This document shows positions 1 through 9,934 of a stretch of 64,000 bases of DNA, piece after piece; position 1 is the first letter of the stretch, and every line of letters begins with the position of its first letter. Below the pieces are notes generated by a model that saw only the letters and a program-made list of their open reading frames with translations, was not told the origin of the DNA and made no database searches. The translations under genes and the position numbers were made by a program. The stretch comes from Medicago truncatula. Lineage: Eukaryota; Streptophyta; Magnoliopsida; Fabales; Fabaceae. The stretch lies in NCBI RefSeq assembly GCF_003473485.1, contig NC_053045.1:45488494-45552493 (forward strand). Direction: 5' to 3'.

Positions 1-149
1 CTCACTTTCTAATTAGCTTAAATCATGGTGGGTCTCACACTTTGAAAATGGGATCCACTTAAAGTGGTGGGTCACATATTGGTTTAAGCCAATTAAAAAG
101 TGAGTGTTGAATAGAGTGTTGAAAAGAGAGTGTCCTTAGCATTTCTCTT
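1..149. mobile_element. Partial foldback MITE at the window edge
   Basis: Bases 1-24 are the near-perfect inverted complement of about 84-107, and the sequence continues to an end that reads GTGTCCTTAGCATTTCTC (about 132-149). The inner part repeats a GGTGGGTC-type motif in both orientations. This looks like the interior and right end of a short inverted-repeat element whose left end lies before the window. The superfamily is not determined because neither the left terminus nor a target-site duplication can be seen. Confidence 0.5.
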
Positions 150-624
150 GATGTAATAGAATATATGAATTTGAAAACTGGGAGGAGCTCCACAGCTAAC
201 ACCTATATATTATTTGTTGGATAAATGAATAATATATCCAACAGTTTAATTTGATTATCATTATTCATCGGTAATCTGTTGATGTTGTGTCAATATCTTA
301 TCATTTTTGTGTCTACCACTTTGAAAAACACTGCTCAAAGGATAATATTAGTTGTAAAACTGTAGACTCCAAAAACACAATCTCGAATCTCATATATAAC
401 AAAAACAAACAAAACCTACTTATCCTTTTTTTTATTTCCCTTTTCTTCATTGTGACTGTAACCATCACCATTGGAAACCACTCTTGATTTCTCCTACAAG
501 ATTTTGTCTTTAACTAGTAACCACCCTTGTTAGATTGCATATTACCCAGACCCAACCATCCTCTAACCTTAAATATACTGAATCCAAATCCGGGACAAAC
601 AATCACACATACCACATCCTCTTA
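150..624. other. Intergenic, no gene seen
   Basis: AT-rich spacer between the edge MITE and the RPT6 fragment. One short plus-strand ORF (287-487, 66 codons) has no recognisable domain and low-complexity composition, and I treat it as chance. No exon of the proteasome gene continues into this stretch on the minus strand. Confidence 0.5.
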
Positions 625-741
625 TTATCTATTGAATTGAATAATTGTAGTAGAAACAAAAACAAACAAGCAAAACAATATATTGATAAATAGAAATTGA
701 AGAGTAAAAAAGAGGATTAGGTTTAGAGTTAACAACGAACC

Positions 742-1200
742 CCTAGAATTGAGCTCGTTACGTTGCGCCTCGAGACGGTTAAGATTATGAGTCTTTTGAC
801 GTTGAAGGAGCTGAAGCTCATGGATGTGCTGAGTATAGTATTGACGGAGACCCTCGCCTTGTTTGGTTGGTTTCGCAGAGCAATGCTCCTCCGGTGCACC
901 CTCGGCATGCTTCACTTCTACTCCGACGGCAGCCATAGATCAGATCCGATCAACTATACTGTAAAATACAATTTTAAATTTCAAAGTCTGAATTCAGAAA
1001 CCCTAATTCTACAAATCAGATTCAAGAACATAACCTAATAACCTAAATATATAATTAACCCCCAAATTCGAAAACAAACGTAAGGATAGAAAGAACCTAC
1101 CTTTATAAATTCAGTACGATAAATCCTCCTTCTTCGGACGCGATGGTGAAGTTGAAGATGTTGTGAGGGTATTTGATTTTGGTAGAATCGAATTGGGGTA
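742..1200 (-). pseudogene. RPT6: 5' fragment of a 26S proteasome RPT6 gene (leader exon, leader intron, first coding exon)
   Basis: Read on the minus strand from ATG at 934-936, the ORF gives a 65-residue N-terminus starting MAAVGVEV and ending QRNELNSR. This is the N-terminal coiled-coil-forming segment of RPT6, the AAA-ATPase subunit 8 of the 19S proteasome base, which is about 400 residues long when intact. After NELNSR the homology stops: the frame runs 38 more codons through a hydrophobic stretch to a stop, and no ATPase domain follows. Upstream there is a probable 5' UTR exon ending at 1101 with a GTAGGT donor (1100-1095), and an acceptor TTTTACAG just before 958, so the copy is genomic rather than retroposed. 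Near the break HELQLLQRQ differs from the usual HELQ-x-x-L/R-RQ. I call it a gene fragment. Whether it is transcribed is unknown. Confidence 0.75.
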
Positions 1201-1735
1201 TGCGACAAGTTAAAGGAGATACTATATGTCGGTAATTTTTATTTTTTTTATTATCCTTCACTTTCTTAAATATGACTCAATGGGCTTTGATTCTATTGGA
1301 CTTAGCTATTTCTTATTCAACAAGTTACGTGAGAGTGCAACTATTCGCACCACCCACTTCTTTTCCTACTACTGTCATACCAAAAGCATATTTTTTATTT
1401 TTTCCTACTACTGTTATAGAGATTAAATATATTTTTAATCTCTATAAATATTTTTACTTTTGTTTATACTCTTGAAATTTTCCTACGACTTTTGTTCATT
1501 CAAAAGTTTCGCATCATAACTTTTTATCTCTTATTTTAAGTCAACTCATGTATCATTTATTTTTTTTCTCTGCAATCATGTTTAGTGTATTATAGATTTC
1601 TCTTTTGCAAAATTTATAAATTTTTTAACAAGGGGTGAATTAAAAATAAATTTTTATGTTTTTGGGCTTTAAGAATTCATATTTAATCCAATTCTGATAA
1701 AAAAAATTCTTTTTGAGATTCTTGTAACATTCTAA

Positions 1736-1814
1736 TTTTTTTTGTTGGTCTAGTAGCCTAGTGACTAAAACTCACAATTAAATGTAGAGAAGTCGGGTGT
1801 CCGGGGTTTGATAA
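1736..1814 (+). mobile_element. Short tRNA-derived SINE with target-site duplication
   Basis: The unit carries a tRNA-like A box (TGGTCTAGTAGCCTAGTGAC) and a degenerate B box (GGGGTTTGAT) about 50 bases downstream. It is flanked by the identical 11-mer TAACATTCTAA at 1725-1735 and 1815-1825. A pol III promoter body bounded by a direct repeat is the hallmark of SINE retroposition. The B box is mutated, so this copy is probably inactive. Confidence 0.7.
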
Positions 1815-1831
1815 TAACATTCTAAATATTA

Positions 1832-2090
1832 CTCCTTCCGTCCCATAATACTTGACACAGTTGATCTTATTGCGCATGCCAATGCATAATTTTGAGCTTA
1901 AATATCTTTAATAATATATTAGAAAAAAAATATAAAAATTTGATATTTTAAAAATACTTATCGAGACAGATCTAACGACATCTTATATGATATTATTTAT
2001 TTTTGTATATTAGGAGAAAACTATGATCAAAGTAACTTAAATCAAAATTAAACATTTTTAAATGTGTCATCTATTGCCGGACGGAGGGAG
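1832..2090. mobile_element. Stowaway-type MITE
   Basis: The termini CTCCTTCCGTCCCATAATAC and the complement of its right end (GCCGGACGGAGGGAG) form terminal inverted repeats. A TA dinucleotide flanks each side (1830-1831 and 2091-2092), as expected for Tc1/mariner-mobilised Stowaway elements. Length is 259 bp with an AT-rich non-coding interior. It lies only seven bases beyond the target duplication of the SINE. Confidence 0.8.
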
Positions 2091-2880
2091 TAAAGCAAAA
2101 ACTCATTCAACTTTTTGAATGATAGACATGAGATGGCTTAAAAGGAGAGACCAAAACTCATGATGCAAAATTTTCAAATACTAAAAGCTGTAATTTTTTT
2201 TAAAGAGATTAAAATAAAAAATTTGAATATTTATAAGGATGAAAAATATCTTTAACCCTATATATCTTTCGGGTCATGTTAATTCATTCACAATTAAAGA
2301 TGGAAAGAGATAATAAAGTTAACATTAAAAGCAACACTTTTTCAAATTTTAAAAATATAATTCACAATTTTCATAAATTATTTCTTTTTATAATTCCTTA
2401 ACTAGTGCCCCGAGAACATTAGTTAACATTTCACACATCTTAATTGGAATAAGTAGGGAAAGAATGAAGTATAGTTTTTTTTTTTTTTAAAAAAAAGAAG
2501 GAAGTATAGTTGTTTCCTAGGAAGATATTGGAATAAGCAGGGAAAGAAGGAATTAGTTGTTTCCTAGGAAAATACTTGTAGGACCACTTTGTGTTGAAGT
2601 TTCCTTCCTCCATCCCAATAATTAATAGTAAAATTTACCTTTTGCCCAGCCTGGCGGATCATACAAAATTCATAAGTAAATTAACACATCGATGATATAA
2701 CACTTATTTACTATTATTATATTAAATTCAATCTACTACCATATAATACTGGTAAAAAAACTAGTGTTTTTCACGAGTCACGTATCATTGCAATAATTGT
2801 ATAAAAAATAATTCGATTATTAATATTGTCGAATGTTTAAAGATATTAGATGAAAACCATTAGTATTAATCATTTAATCT
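2091..2880. other. AT-rich intergenic with a small local duplication
   Basis: No coding signal. At about 2450-2575 a segment containing GGGAAAGAA, AAGGAA and TTGTTTCCTAGGAA occurs twice with slight divergence, a local tandem duplication of roughly 70-80 bp. Confidence 0.4.
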
Positions 2881-3222
2881 AATATATATATTAAATATAT
2901 ATTTACTTTTGTAATATTTGCAGTTTCTGATTTACCTCCTTTAATTTTTTATTTTTTTTTAGATTCCGACCATATAATTTAAAGATTCTTTAGATTTGGA
3001 CATACATTACATCAAATTTTAAAATTTAAGGTACTCTTATACCATGTAATTAGAGCGAATTTTGGTTTACTCGCTGTCATATCTTCTATTTTGTAGGTCA
3101 AAATTCACGAAAGTCTAAAATCAAAGAATCTTCAAATTACATGGTTGGAATCTAATTTTTCCTACGGGGGGTAAACCAAAAACCGCTAATATTACAGGGG
3201 ATAAACATATATTAACCCTTAA
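2881..3222. mobile_element. Foldback element related to the one at 14.5 kb
   Basis: The left arm (about 2881-2995, with TTACCTCC and AAAGATTCTTTAGATTTGG) is the inverted complement of the right arm (about 3110-3222, with AAAGAATCTTCAAATTACAT and GGGGGGTAAACC). Arms are around 100 bp and diverged. The same words (CTCCTGTAATTTTT, GATTCCG, AAAGATTCTTTAG) occur in the termini of the 14551-15927 element, so the two appear to belong to one family of long-TIR elements. Confidence 0.6.
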
Positions 3223-3329
3223 AATATTTTTCTCTTGTATATACAAAAATTTGTTAAATAGTTGAATCGTGTCATCTTATTGATTTTATTTACTTAAATA
3301 TGCGGGAAAAAAAATTATGTGCAGAAAGT

Positions 3330-4260
3330 CGATAGTTAGGCACTGGTAAGTACTTGAGTCTGCCCTCTATGGTAGGCTGTAGTAAAAAGGTAACCTTTAG
3401 CTTTATTAAGGATAGAGTGTGGCAAATGATCAATAGTTGGAGTAGTAAGAGTGTATCCCGATCCGGGAGAGAAGTCATGATTAAATTTGTTCTTCTGTCA
3501 ATCCCCTCATATGTGATGAGTATTTTCAAGCTGCCAAATTCTTTATTAGATGAGATTGAGAAGATGATAACGCCTTTTGGTGCGGACATGGCGGAGCAAA
3601 CAATAGAGGAATACACTGGTTGTCATGGACAAGTTATTGATCCACAAAAGGTATGGTGGTATGGGTTTTAAAGACCTTGCGGCCTTTAATGTCGCAATGC
3701 TTGGGAAACAAGGATGGAAGTTTCAAACTGAATCGGATACGCTGGTTTCTAAGGTGTTCAAAGCAAGGTACTTTCCTCTTGGTAACTATCTTGGGTCAAA
3801 GTTAGGACACAATCCTAATTTTTTTGGGCGAAGTATATTTAGTGCAAAATTGGTTGTACAGCTGCTGCCATAAACACATCAGCAGTGCAGTCTGGACATA
3901 GAGGAAATGATGTGATAAGATGGCAGAAGCCTCGGCGCAGAAGAATGAAGTGTAATGTAGATGCCTCATTTTCGGCTTCTAGGAATCGGTTTGGTATTGG
4001 GTGTACCCGTGATGATGAAGGGCAATTTGTACTTGCTAAAACAATGTGGTTCGCTCTAATGTGCTCAGTTGACGAAGGAGATGCTCTTGGTTTGTATCAT
4101 GCTATGCGGTGGATAAGTGATTTATAACTGCCAAATGTTGATTTTGAAGTTGATTCAAAGCAAGTGACTGACTACTTCAATCGGGGCAATATACAATTTT
4201 GTTCCTTGCAATTAACAAACTCTCGGGCTGAGTTTATAAGGAGGCAAAATTAATGTGTTA
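3330..4260 (+). mobile_element. Broken LINE fragment: 3' part of reverse transcriptase plus RNase H-like domain
   Basis: Three plus-strand reading frames (about 3338-3671, 3625-3873, 3885-4250) together read as the C-terminal part of a plant non-LTR retrotransposon polyprotein. The first contains GKYLSLPSMVG and IKFVLLSIPSYVMSIF, typical of the RT thumb. The second contains GGMGFKDLAAFNVAMLGKQ and FKARYFP, a conserved block after RT. The third resembles the RVT_3/RNase H-like domain (MKCNVDASF, GIGCTRDDEGQF). At least one frameshift, missing zinc-finger sequence and in-frame stops make it a relic. No poly(A) tail or target duplication was identified. Confidence 0.85.
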
Positions 4261-5159
4261 GGTTGGTCTAAGTTAGCAATCCATATATATATATATATAC
4301 ACTAGACTTTCCACCCGTGCTGCCGCACGGGTCATATACATTGTAGATGTAGTAGACAAAATCAAATCTCAATGCATATCAAAGAGAATAAAACATGTGG
4401 TCCCAAATATATGCAGATGTTGAAATTCGAACCTCAGACACCACACTTATTCACCTTAAAAATATTAATTTTTATCAATCATGTCTTACTTCATTCTTTT
4501 GTTAAAATTATATGTCAATGTTATATTATTGGTATGTTACTTCATCTTTATTTTTTTTTGACAAAATGTTACTTCATTATTTTGTAAAAATTACATGTTA
4601 ATGTTATATTATGTACCTAAAAATAGTTCATTCTTAACCTCAACATGTAAAATGTTTTATTTAAATAATTTTCCTTTTACCGAATATTTGACATTTACCG
4701 TAAATGATACCCTTTAACTGTTTGTTGAAATGTTTCTTCCACCTGTTTGTAATATTAACAAAAAAAAATGTTGTCATAATCTTTCAAAACCCTTTTATTC
4801 CAATATGGCGATTTGTTTTGTTGAAGAAATAGGGCGATTTGTTTTGAATAAATAGGGGAAATAAAGCGATGCCGATTTGCTTTGTTCATGAAAATAGGAG
4901 ATTAAGTGTGAGCATTAGGGTTGTTCATGAAAATAGGAGATTAGGCGTGAGCATTAGGGTTTAAACAGTAAAATTATTCAATATGGTTTAGGTTAAAATT
5001 AGGGCTTACGGGTTAACTTTAATATATAAGAAGATTAGGTGTGAGCATTAGGGTTGTTCATGAAAATAGGAGGTTAGGTATGAGCATTAGGGTTAAAACA
5101 GTAAAATTATCTAATAGGGTTTAGGTTAAAATTTATATCATATTGCATAAATTTAATAT

Positions 5160-5468
5160 TTTAACCCTGATGCTAAATTCCTTTGTTTAACCTTATTGAA
5201 TTTTCCCCCTTCTCAATTTATCGATACATCTTCTTATATATTAAAGTTAACACAGAAGCATATTTTAATATATAATATATAAGAAGATATATATAAGAAG
5301 GGAATTTAGCATCAGGGTTAAAATAGTAAATTTATGCAATAGGTTTAGATTAAAATTAGGGCTAAAATATGCTTCTGTGTTAACTTTAATATATAAGAAG
5401 ATGTATCGAGAAATTGAGAATGGGGGAAATTCAATAAGGTTAAACAAAGGAATTTAGCATCAGGGTTA
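5160..5468. repeat. Inverted repeat inside the Helitron array
   Basis: The segment 5160-5270 is the near-exact reverse complement of about 5364-5468, with roughly 95 bp between the arms. Shared words include CAAAGGAATTTAGCATCAGG and GATGTATCGAGAAATTGAGA in opposite orientations. One repeat unit has therefore been inverted within an otherwise head-to-tail array. Confidence 0.75.
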
Positions 5469-5702
5469 AAATAGTAAATTTATGCAATAGGTTTAGGTTA
5501 AAATTAGGGCTAAAATATGCTTATGTGTTAACTTTAATATATAAGAAGATAAGAAGATGTATCGAGAAATTGAGAAGGGGGAAAATTCAATAAGGCTAAA
5601 CAAAGGAATTTAGCATCAGGGTTAAAATGGTAAATTTATGCAATAGGTTTAGGTTAAAATTAGGGCTAAAATATGCTTTTGTGTTAACTTTAATATATAA
5701 GA

Positions 5703-5704
<2 letters not shown>

Positions 5705-5784
<80 letters not shown>
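5705..5784. repeat. (TA)n microsatellite, about 40 units
   Basis: An uninterrupted run of alternating TA of about 80 bases lies inside one array unit, where other units have only GATATATATAAGAAG. It probably grew by slippage from that short TA tract. Confidence 0.95.
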
Positions 5785-5790
<6 letters not shown>

Positions 5791-6442
5791 AGAGAATTTA
5801 GCATCAGGGTTAAAATAGTAAATTTATGCAATAGGTTTAGATTAAAATTAGGGCTAAAATATGCTTCTGTGTTAACTTTAATATATAAGAAGATATATAT
5901 AAGAAGGGAATTTAGCATCAGGGTTAAAATAGTAAATTTATGCAATAGGTTTAGATTAAAATTAGGGCTAAAATATGCTTCTAGGTTAACTTTAATATAT
6001 AAGAAGGTATATATAAGAAGGAAATTTAACATCAGAGTTAAAATAGTAAATTTATGCAATAGGTTTAGATTAAAATTAGGGTTAAAATATACTTCTGTGT
6101 TAACTTTAATATATAAGAAGATATCAATCATTTAAATTGAAAATTCAAGATATATTTTCAAATCACGTTAGGAAAAAAAAACATAAAAAACGAGGGCAAC
6201 AGATTAAACCGTTTGATCTCCATTCTAATTAAATATGATACAATGAATATGTTGTACACAGAATGCGTCAACTTTGAATAATTCATCACATAATGTAAAA
6301 CTTTCACTTTCTTTGAGATTTTTTCGTCGTCCTTTCCTTTTTTTGTTGATAAAAAATTTCAAAGTCCATTCCGGCTGCTAACATAAATTAAAATAAAATA
6401 GCTGGTATCACGACTCAATTAAATTAAGAGCGAAGTCACGCA

Positions 6443-6450
6443 TATAAATA
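6443..6450 (+). promoter_or_regulatory. TATA box of the J-domain gene
   Basis: TATAAATA lies about 100 bases upstream of the ATG at 6550. A pyrimidine-rich stretch (CTACATTTCCACGCTCTC, 6480-6497) follows at the distance expected for a start site. No other TATA-like element is better placed. Confidence 0.55.
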
Positions 6451-6549
6451 TGTCTAAGTAGTTAAGTAGAGTGAACCATCTACATTTCCACGCTCTCATT
6501 GATTGATTTTCATAGACCAAAGATAAATTAACCCAATTAATTAGACAAT

Positions 6550-7089
6550 ATGAATGCTTCATCCTTAACCTCAAACCTAAGCATTTCAAATTCAAAGCAA
6601 TTTCATCACCTTAGTAAACAGCTAAGACCTTCTCACGTTCACTTTGCAACAATTTCATGTAGAGCAACAAAGCTAGTGGAAGAAACCAAGAATGGATCAA
6701 ATTTCTACAAAATGTTGTCGGTAAATCCGAAAAGTGCAACAATGGAAGATATAAAGAGAGCTTATAGATCAATGGCACTTCAGTATCATCCTGATGTGTG
6801 TCATGATCCTTCCATGAAAGAGGAATCAACTAAAATATTTGTTCGGTTAAATGCAGCTTATGAAACTTTGTCGAATCCTATGCTTCGTGAACAATATGAT
6901 AGTGAATTGGGTTTGAGAAATAATATGATGAATAATAATAATATTGTAAATGAAGAGATATGGAGAAGTAGGTGGCAAGAACAAGTGGTTGAGTTGAAGA
7001 AAAGGTCTAATAGACGTATGGAACAAAGAGGAAGGTCTTGGGGTAGCACTAGCAGAATGAGGACACAAAGCATGAAAGATCGAAACTAG
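6550..7089 (+). CDS. Chloroplast J-domain protein, DnaJ20 (DJC) type
   Basis: Single-exon ORF of 179 residues. Residues 1 to about 45 are Ser/Thr-rich and poor in acidic residues, as in a chloroplast transit peptide. A J domain follows at about 52-117 (NFYKMLSV start, DIKRAYRSMALQYH helix II, HPD tripeptide at 80-82, then AAYETLSNPMLREQYD). The basic tail with EEIWRSRWQEQVVELKKRSN (about 135-154) matches the C-terminus of the DnaJ20 family. HPD stimulates the ATPase of an Hsp70 partner; Arabidopsis J20 delivers damaged plastid proteins such as DXS to Hsp70 for refolding or degradation. There is no Gly/Phe region or zinc finger, so it is a type III J protein. A run of Asn (about 124-131) is a likely lineage expansion. 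A TATA box lies near 6443, and the downstream neighbour is convergent. Substrate is inferred from family only. Confidence 0.9.
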   Translation: MNASSLTSNLSISNSKQFHHLSKQLRPSHVHFATISCRATKLVEETKNGSNFYKMLSVNPKSATMEDIKRAYRSMALQYHPDVCHDPSMKEESTKIFVRLNAAYETLSNPMLREQYDSELGLRNNMMNNNNIVNEEIWRSRWQEQVVELKKRSNRRMEQRGRSWGSTSRMRTQSMKDRN

Positions 7090-7443
7090 TTAATTAATTA
7101 GTGATTAGTTTATTGCTCTGATTTGTGATTAACTTGTTGCTATTTTCTTTGATCTATAGGTTTAATTCTTTCATGTATAATTTTAAATGATAATTAAAAT
7201 GTTTAAGGAAGTTTTGTCTTGAACATGTATTAAAAGTTGTAACCAGAATTAAAATGGTACAAAATGTTATTGAAAATTACAAAAAACCAAGTCAAAAGAG
7301 TAGGTATATGTACCCACCAACAACTAGTATTGAGGACCACAAAGGTAGCAAAAATAGAAAAGGAAATATTGAAACTTTATTGACTCTGGCTCTGCATCTC
7401 CTATGATTCCATATATATATATATATATGGTTACTCAAGTGGT
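7090..7443. other. Convergent intergenic spacer
   Basis: This 350-bp stretch separates the 3' ends of the J-domain gene (plus) and the HMA gene (minus). It should hold both 3' UTRs. A short TATATA run is at about 7411-7428. No other feature was seen. Confidence 0.5.
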
Positions 7444-9934
7444 TTAACAAGATGTTGCACTTGCAGTACTCCAGAACTCAGCCTTTTTCACCTTTGAAAT
7501 GCTCTCAAGAACTTCCACAGGAGAAACGTGGCCCATCACTGTCACCCTCTTAGACTCTACATCTATACTGAATGATGTAACTCCTGTTTTATTTGTCATG
7601 TTTCAAAATCAACTTTGTTAGACTTAGAAGAATACAGCTCTAATTAACTTTACTCTCATTTCGCTAATTAGTCCCAAATTTGCATGGATTATAAGGGTAT
7701 ATTGCCACTACATCTAGTGTTCTTTTTTCTTAGATTATATATTCATATACATGAAAATTTATTTTAGATTTTGAAATTGTTTAACTTTTTTTTAATAAAT
7801 GAATTCATAAACTGTTTTTTCTTATATATAAATATAAAAATAGGAGGAATTCTCTACCAAAAATAAAAATAAAAATAGGAGGAATTAAATTACTCTAAGT
7901 CTGCATTTCGAAAAGAAAAAAAAAATGCTTATTTAGACACAACCCAAAATAAAATATGTTTGAACACACTCACATACACACAAAAAATTTAAAGAGAAAA
8001 TAATTAAATAATGTTAATTGATATGACTAAATTACTCTTTTTTTTTTCAATTTTTTTCATTTGTGTACGCTAGATATTTTTTATTTGGGGTTGTGATTAT
8101 GTAAGACTTGCTCTTAAAAAATGAGTATAAATCATATGAAAAATACTACTATAAAGCGTTCTTAAGAAAATAAATATAATAATAATACATTGAAACTTGT
8201 GTAATCAATTATTTAAAAATATCAAAAATCTTTTTTTCAATATAAAACTTCATTTTTTAAGTTTTTAACAAGTGTCCTGACATTTGTTAACATGAACTAA
8301 TAACTAAAATTTTATGCTATTGAAGTGTATCCCATTAGTATCATTTGGTAAAATCTAATTTTGATGCACATGACATATCTAAAGATTCATATCTATCCAA
8401 AAAAATTATAGATGCTATTTATATGATATAAACTTTTAATCTATCCGTGAATGTTGCAATACATGTATCTAGTAAAAATTATTGAGTGGTGTGTAACAAT
8501 ACCAAATATTACAACCCCTTAAAAAAAATTACAAAGTGTATAATTTGATTATGATATATACATTTTTTTTTAAGCGTAATGATATATACATAAATAGTAT
8601 AGTAACAATGAATTTTGAATATATATTTTACCTTCCATCTTAGAGATATGTTTTTTCACTTTGCCAGCACATCCTTGACAATGAATAGCAACCCGCATCA
8701 CAACCACCTGCAGTGCATTTAACACACTTCAAAATCCCTACTAATAAATTTTGGAATATGACTGATCATAACATTCCCCTTTGAATTTTGTTTGGCAACT
8801 TTTGTTATCACATGCAATCCTAAATAAATTTTAATACAAGATTCCATTATTCCTTTACAATTAACATATACTTTAATGATTTTTATGGCATTTTATGTGT
8901 AAGTGACAAAAACCAAAAATGGCGTGACCTAAATTAATCTCTCATTTGCATAAAAAAGGACATAGCCACTCTGTTTATCTACAGAATATGTATGAGACAT
9001 GGTCAAGAAATATGCACGTGAAATCTTGGAACCTTTACAAATGACAAATATAAGGAGCACAAATAATGGAGATAATTTGTTTCCTTGCAGATCCACATGA
9101 CACTAATTGATGTGGCACTTGTGCCTCTTACATAGAAAATTGAATATGAAACACACAAAAATAGAAAATGGAATAGTCTAGTGAATTTGTGTTAACCTCA
9201 TAACAAATGTAGCAAAAAAGTACACAGTTTCTTTATGGCTATGCCATTAATTTTGACACATACCCTTTTGATTGATTTTTTGTTCTAAGATAAATGAAAT
9301 AAATCACTAAAAGAAGGTATTGTTTCAATAAATTAAATTGAAAATTTTGAACTACACTAGATACATAGAATAATGACTCTATTTCTATTATATATGTGTA
9401 CTAAAAAAGAAAAAAGATAAGAGAAGACACTAATTCAACCTACATATATTATATCATGGTTTTAAATTGTGGTCGACAACCTAAAAGGTTTTGAAGTCTC
9501 TACAACATCAAAAGGTTTGGAGCGAAATTGAACCACAATTTAAAGCCATGCTACATATATAATGTAGATGAAAAAAATGAAATTTGCTCTATATTTGACC
9601 TAGTGTAGTAGAAAATGTGAATTTAACAAACCTGAAAAACATTATGTGTAGATGTTTTCTGAAGTTCCCTTGGTTCAATAGCTTGATAACTTTGATTCTT
9701 CTCTCTAACAATGATCTTTTGGACAGGATTGGACATAGGAGACTCAACAAGTTTGGAGTATTTGGAAAAATTGATGAGCCTTGTATCATCAAGAAAAACA
9801 CTCTTTTCAATCCTCTTAGGTACAACAACAGAATGATTAGAATCACGTATACTCATACACACTGCTGTTGATGATTGAGAGTGGCACATGAAACCTCTTA
9901 TCATTTTCTTGTTACTTGTTTTCAAACTCATCAT
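7444..9934 (-). CDS. HMA-domain metal-binding protein, NaKR/ATX1-like, three exons
   Basis: Minus-strand gene with exons 9934-9632, 8707-8632 and 7583-7444. All introns are GT-AG, phases 0 and 1, and the protein is 172 residues. Exon 1 encodes a 101-residue basic N-terminal region with GFMCHSQSSTAVC and a SVVVPKR block, seen in plant relatives of the SODIUM POTASSIUM ROOT DEFECTIVE group. Exons 2 and 3 encode one heavy-metal-associated domain: VMRVAIHCQGCAGKVKKHIS with the metal-binding CxxC (Cys111 and Cys114), then GVTSFSIDVESKRVTVMGHV and a final VLESISKVKKAEFW. Such domains bind Cu(I) or similar soft metals and act as chaperones or adaptors. The protein ends ATSC, which is not a CaaX box, so it is not in the isoprenylated HIPP class. 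Intron 2 is about 1.05 kb and intron 1 about 0.92 kb; intron 1 contains a foldback MITE. The family call is good, the exact ortholog uncertain. Confidence 0.85.
9455..9550. mobile_element. Small palindromic MITE in intron 1 of the HMA gene
   Basis: CATGGTTTTAAATTGTGGT at the left is complemented by ACCACAATTTAAAGCCATG at the right (9532-9550), leaving a spacer of about 58 bp. ACATATAT-like sequence flanks both sides. Elements opening with GGTTTTAAATTG are common in legume introns. Confidence 0.6.

Larger units (their letters stand above)
4302..6121 (-). mobile_element. Non-autonomous Helitron carrying a 114-bp minisatellite
   Basis: On the minus strand the element starts with TCTTCTTATATATTAAAG at 6121 and ends with CTAG at 4302. 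A GC-rich hairpin (ACCCGTGC, loop, GCACGGGT; about 4311-4332) lies seven bases before the CTAG. The flanking host bases are A (opposite 6122) and T (opposite 4301), as expected for insertion between A and T without target duplication. The interior from about 4880 to 6121 consists of diverged tandem copies spaced 114 bp where regular (starts near 5874, 5988, 6102 on plus), each ending in the same subterminal AACTTTAATATATAAGAAG, plus a TA microsatellite. No Rep/helicase ORF is present. The 160-codon minus ORF across the array is open only because 114 is a multiple of three. Confidence 0.75.

Noticed and set aside
5649..6131. 160-codon minus ORF with a 38-residue internal repeat
   Set aside because: It is the translation of the 114-bp tandem units plus a TA microsatellite (alternating Tyr-Ile). 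It is open because 114 is a multiple of three, not because it codes.
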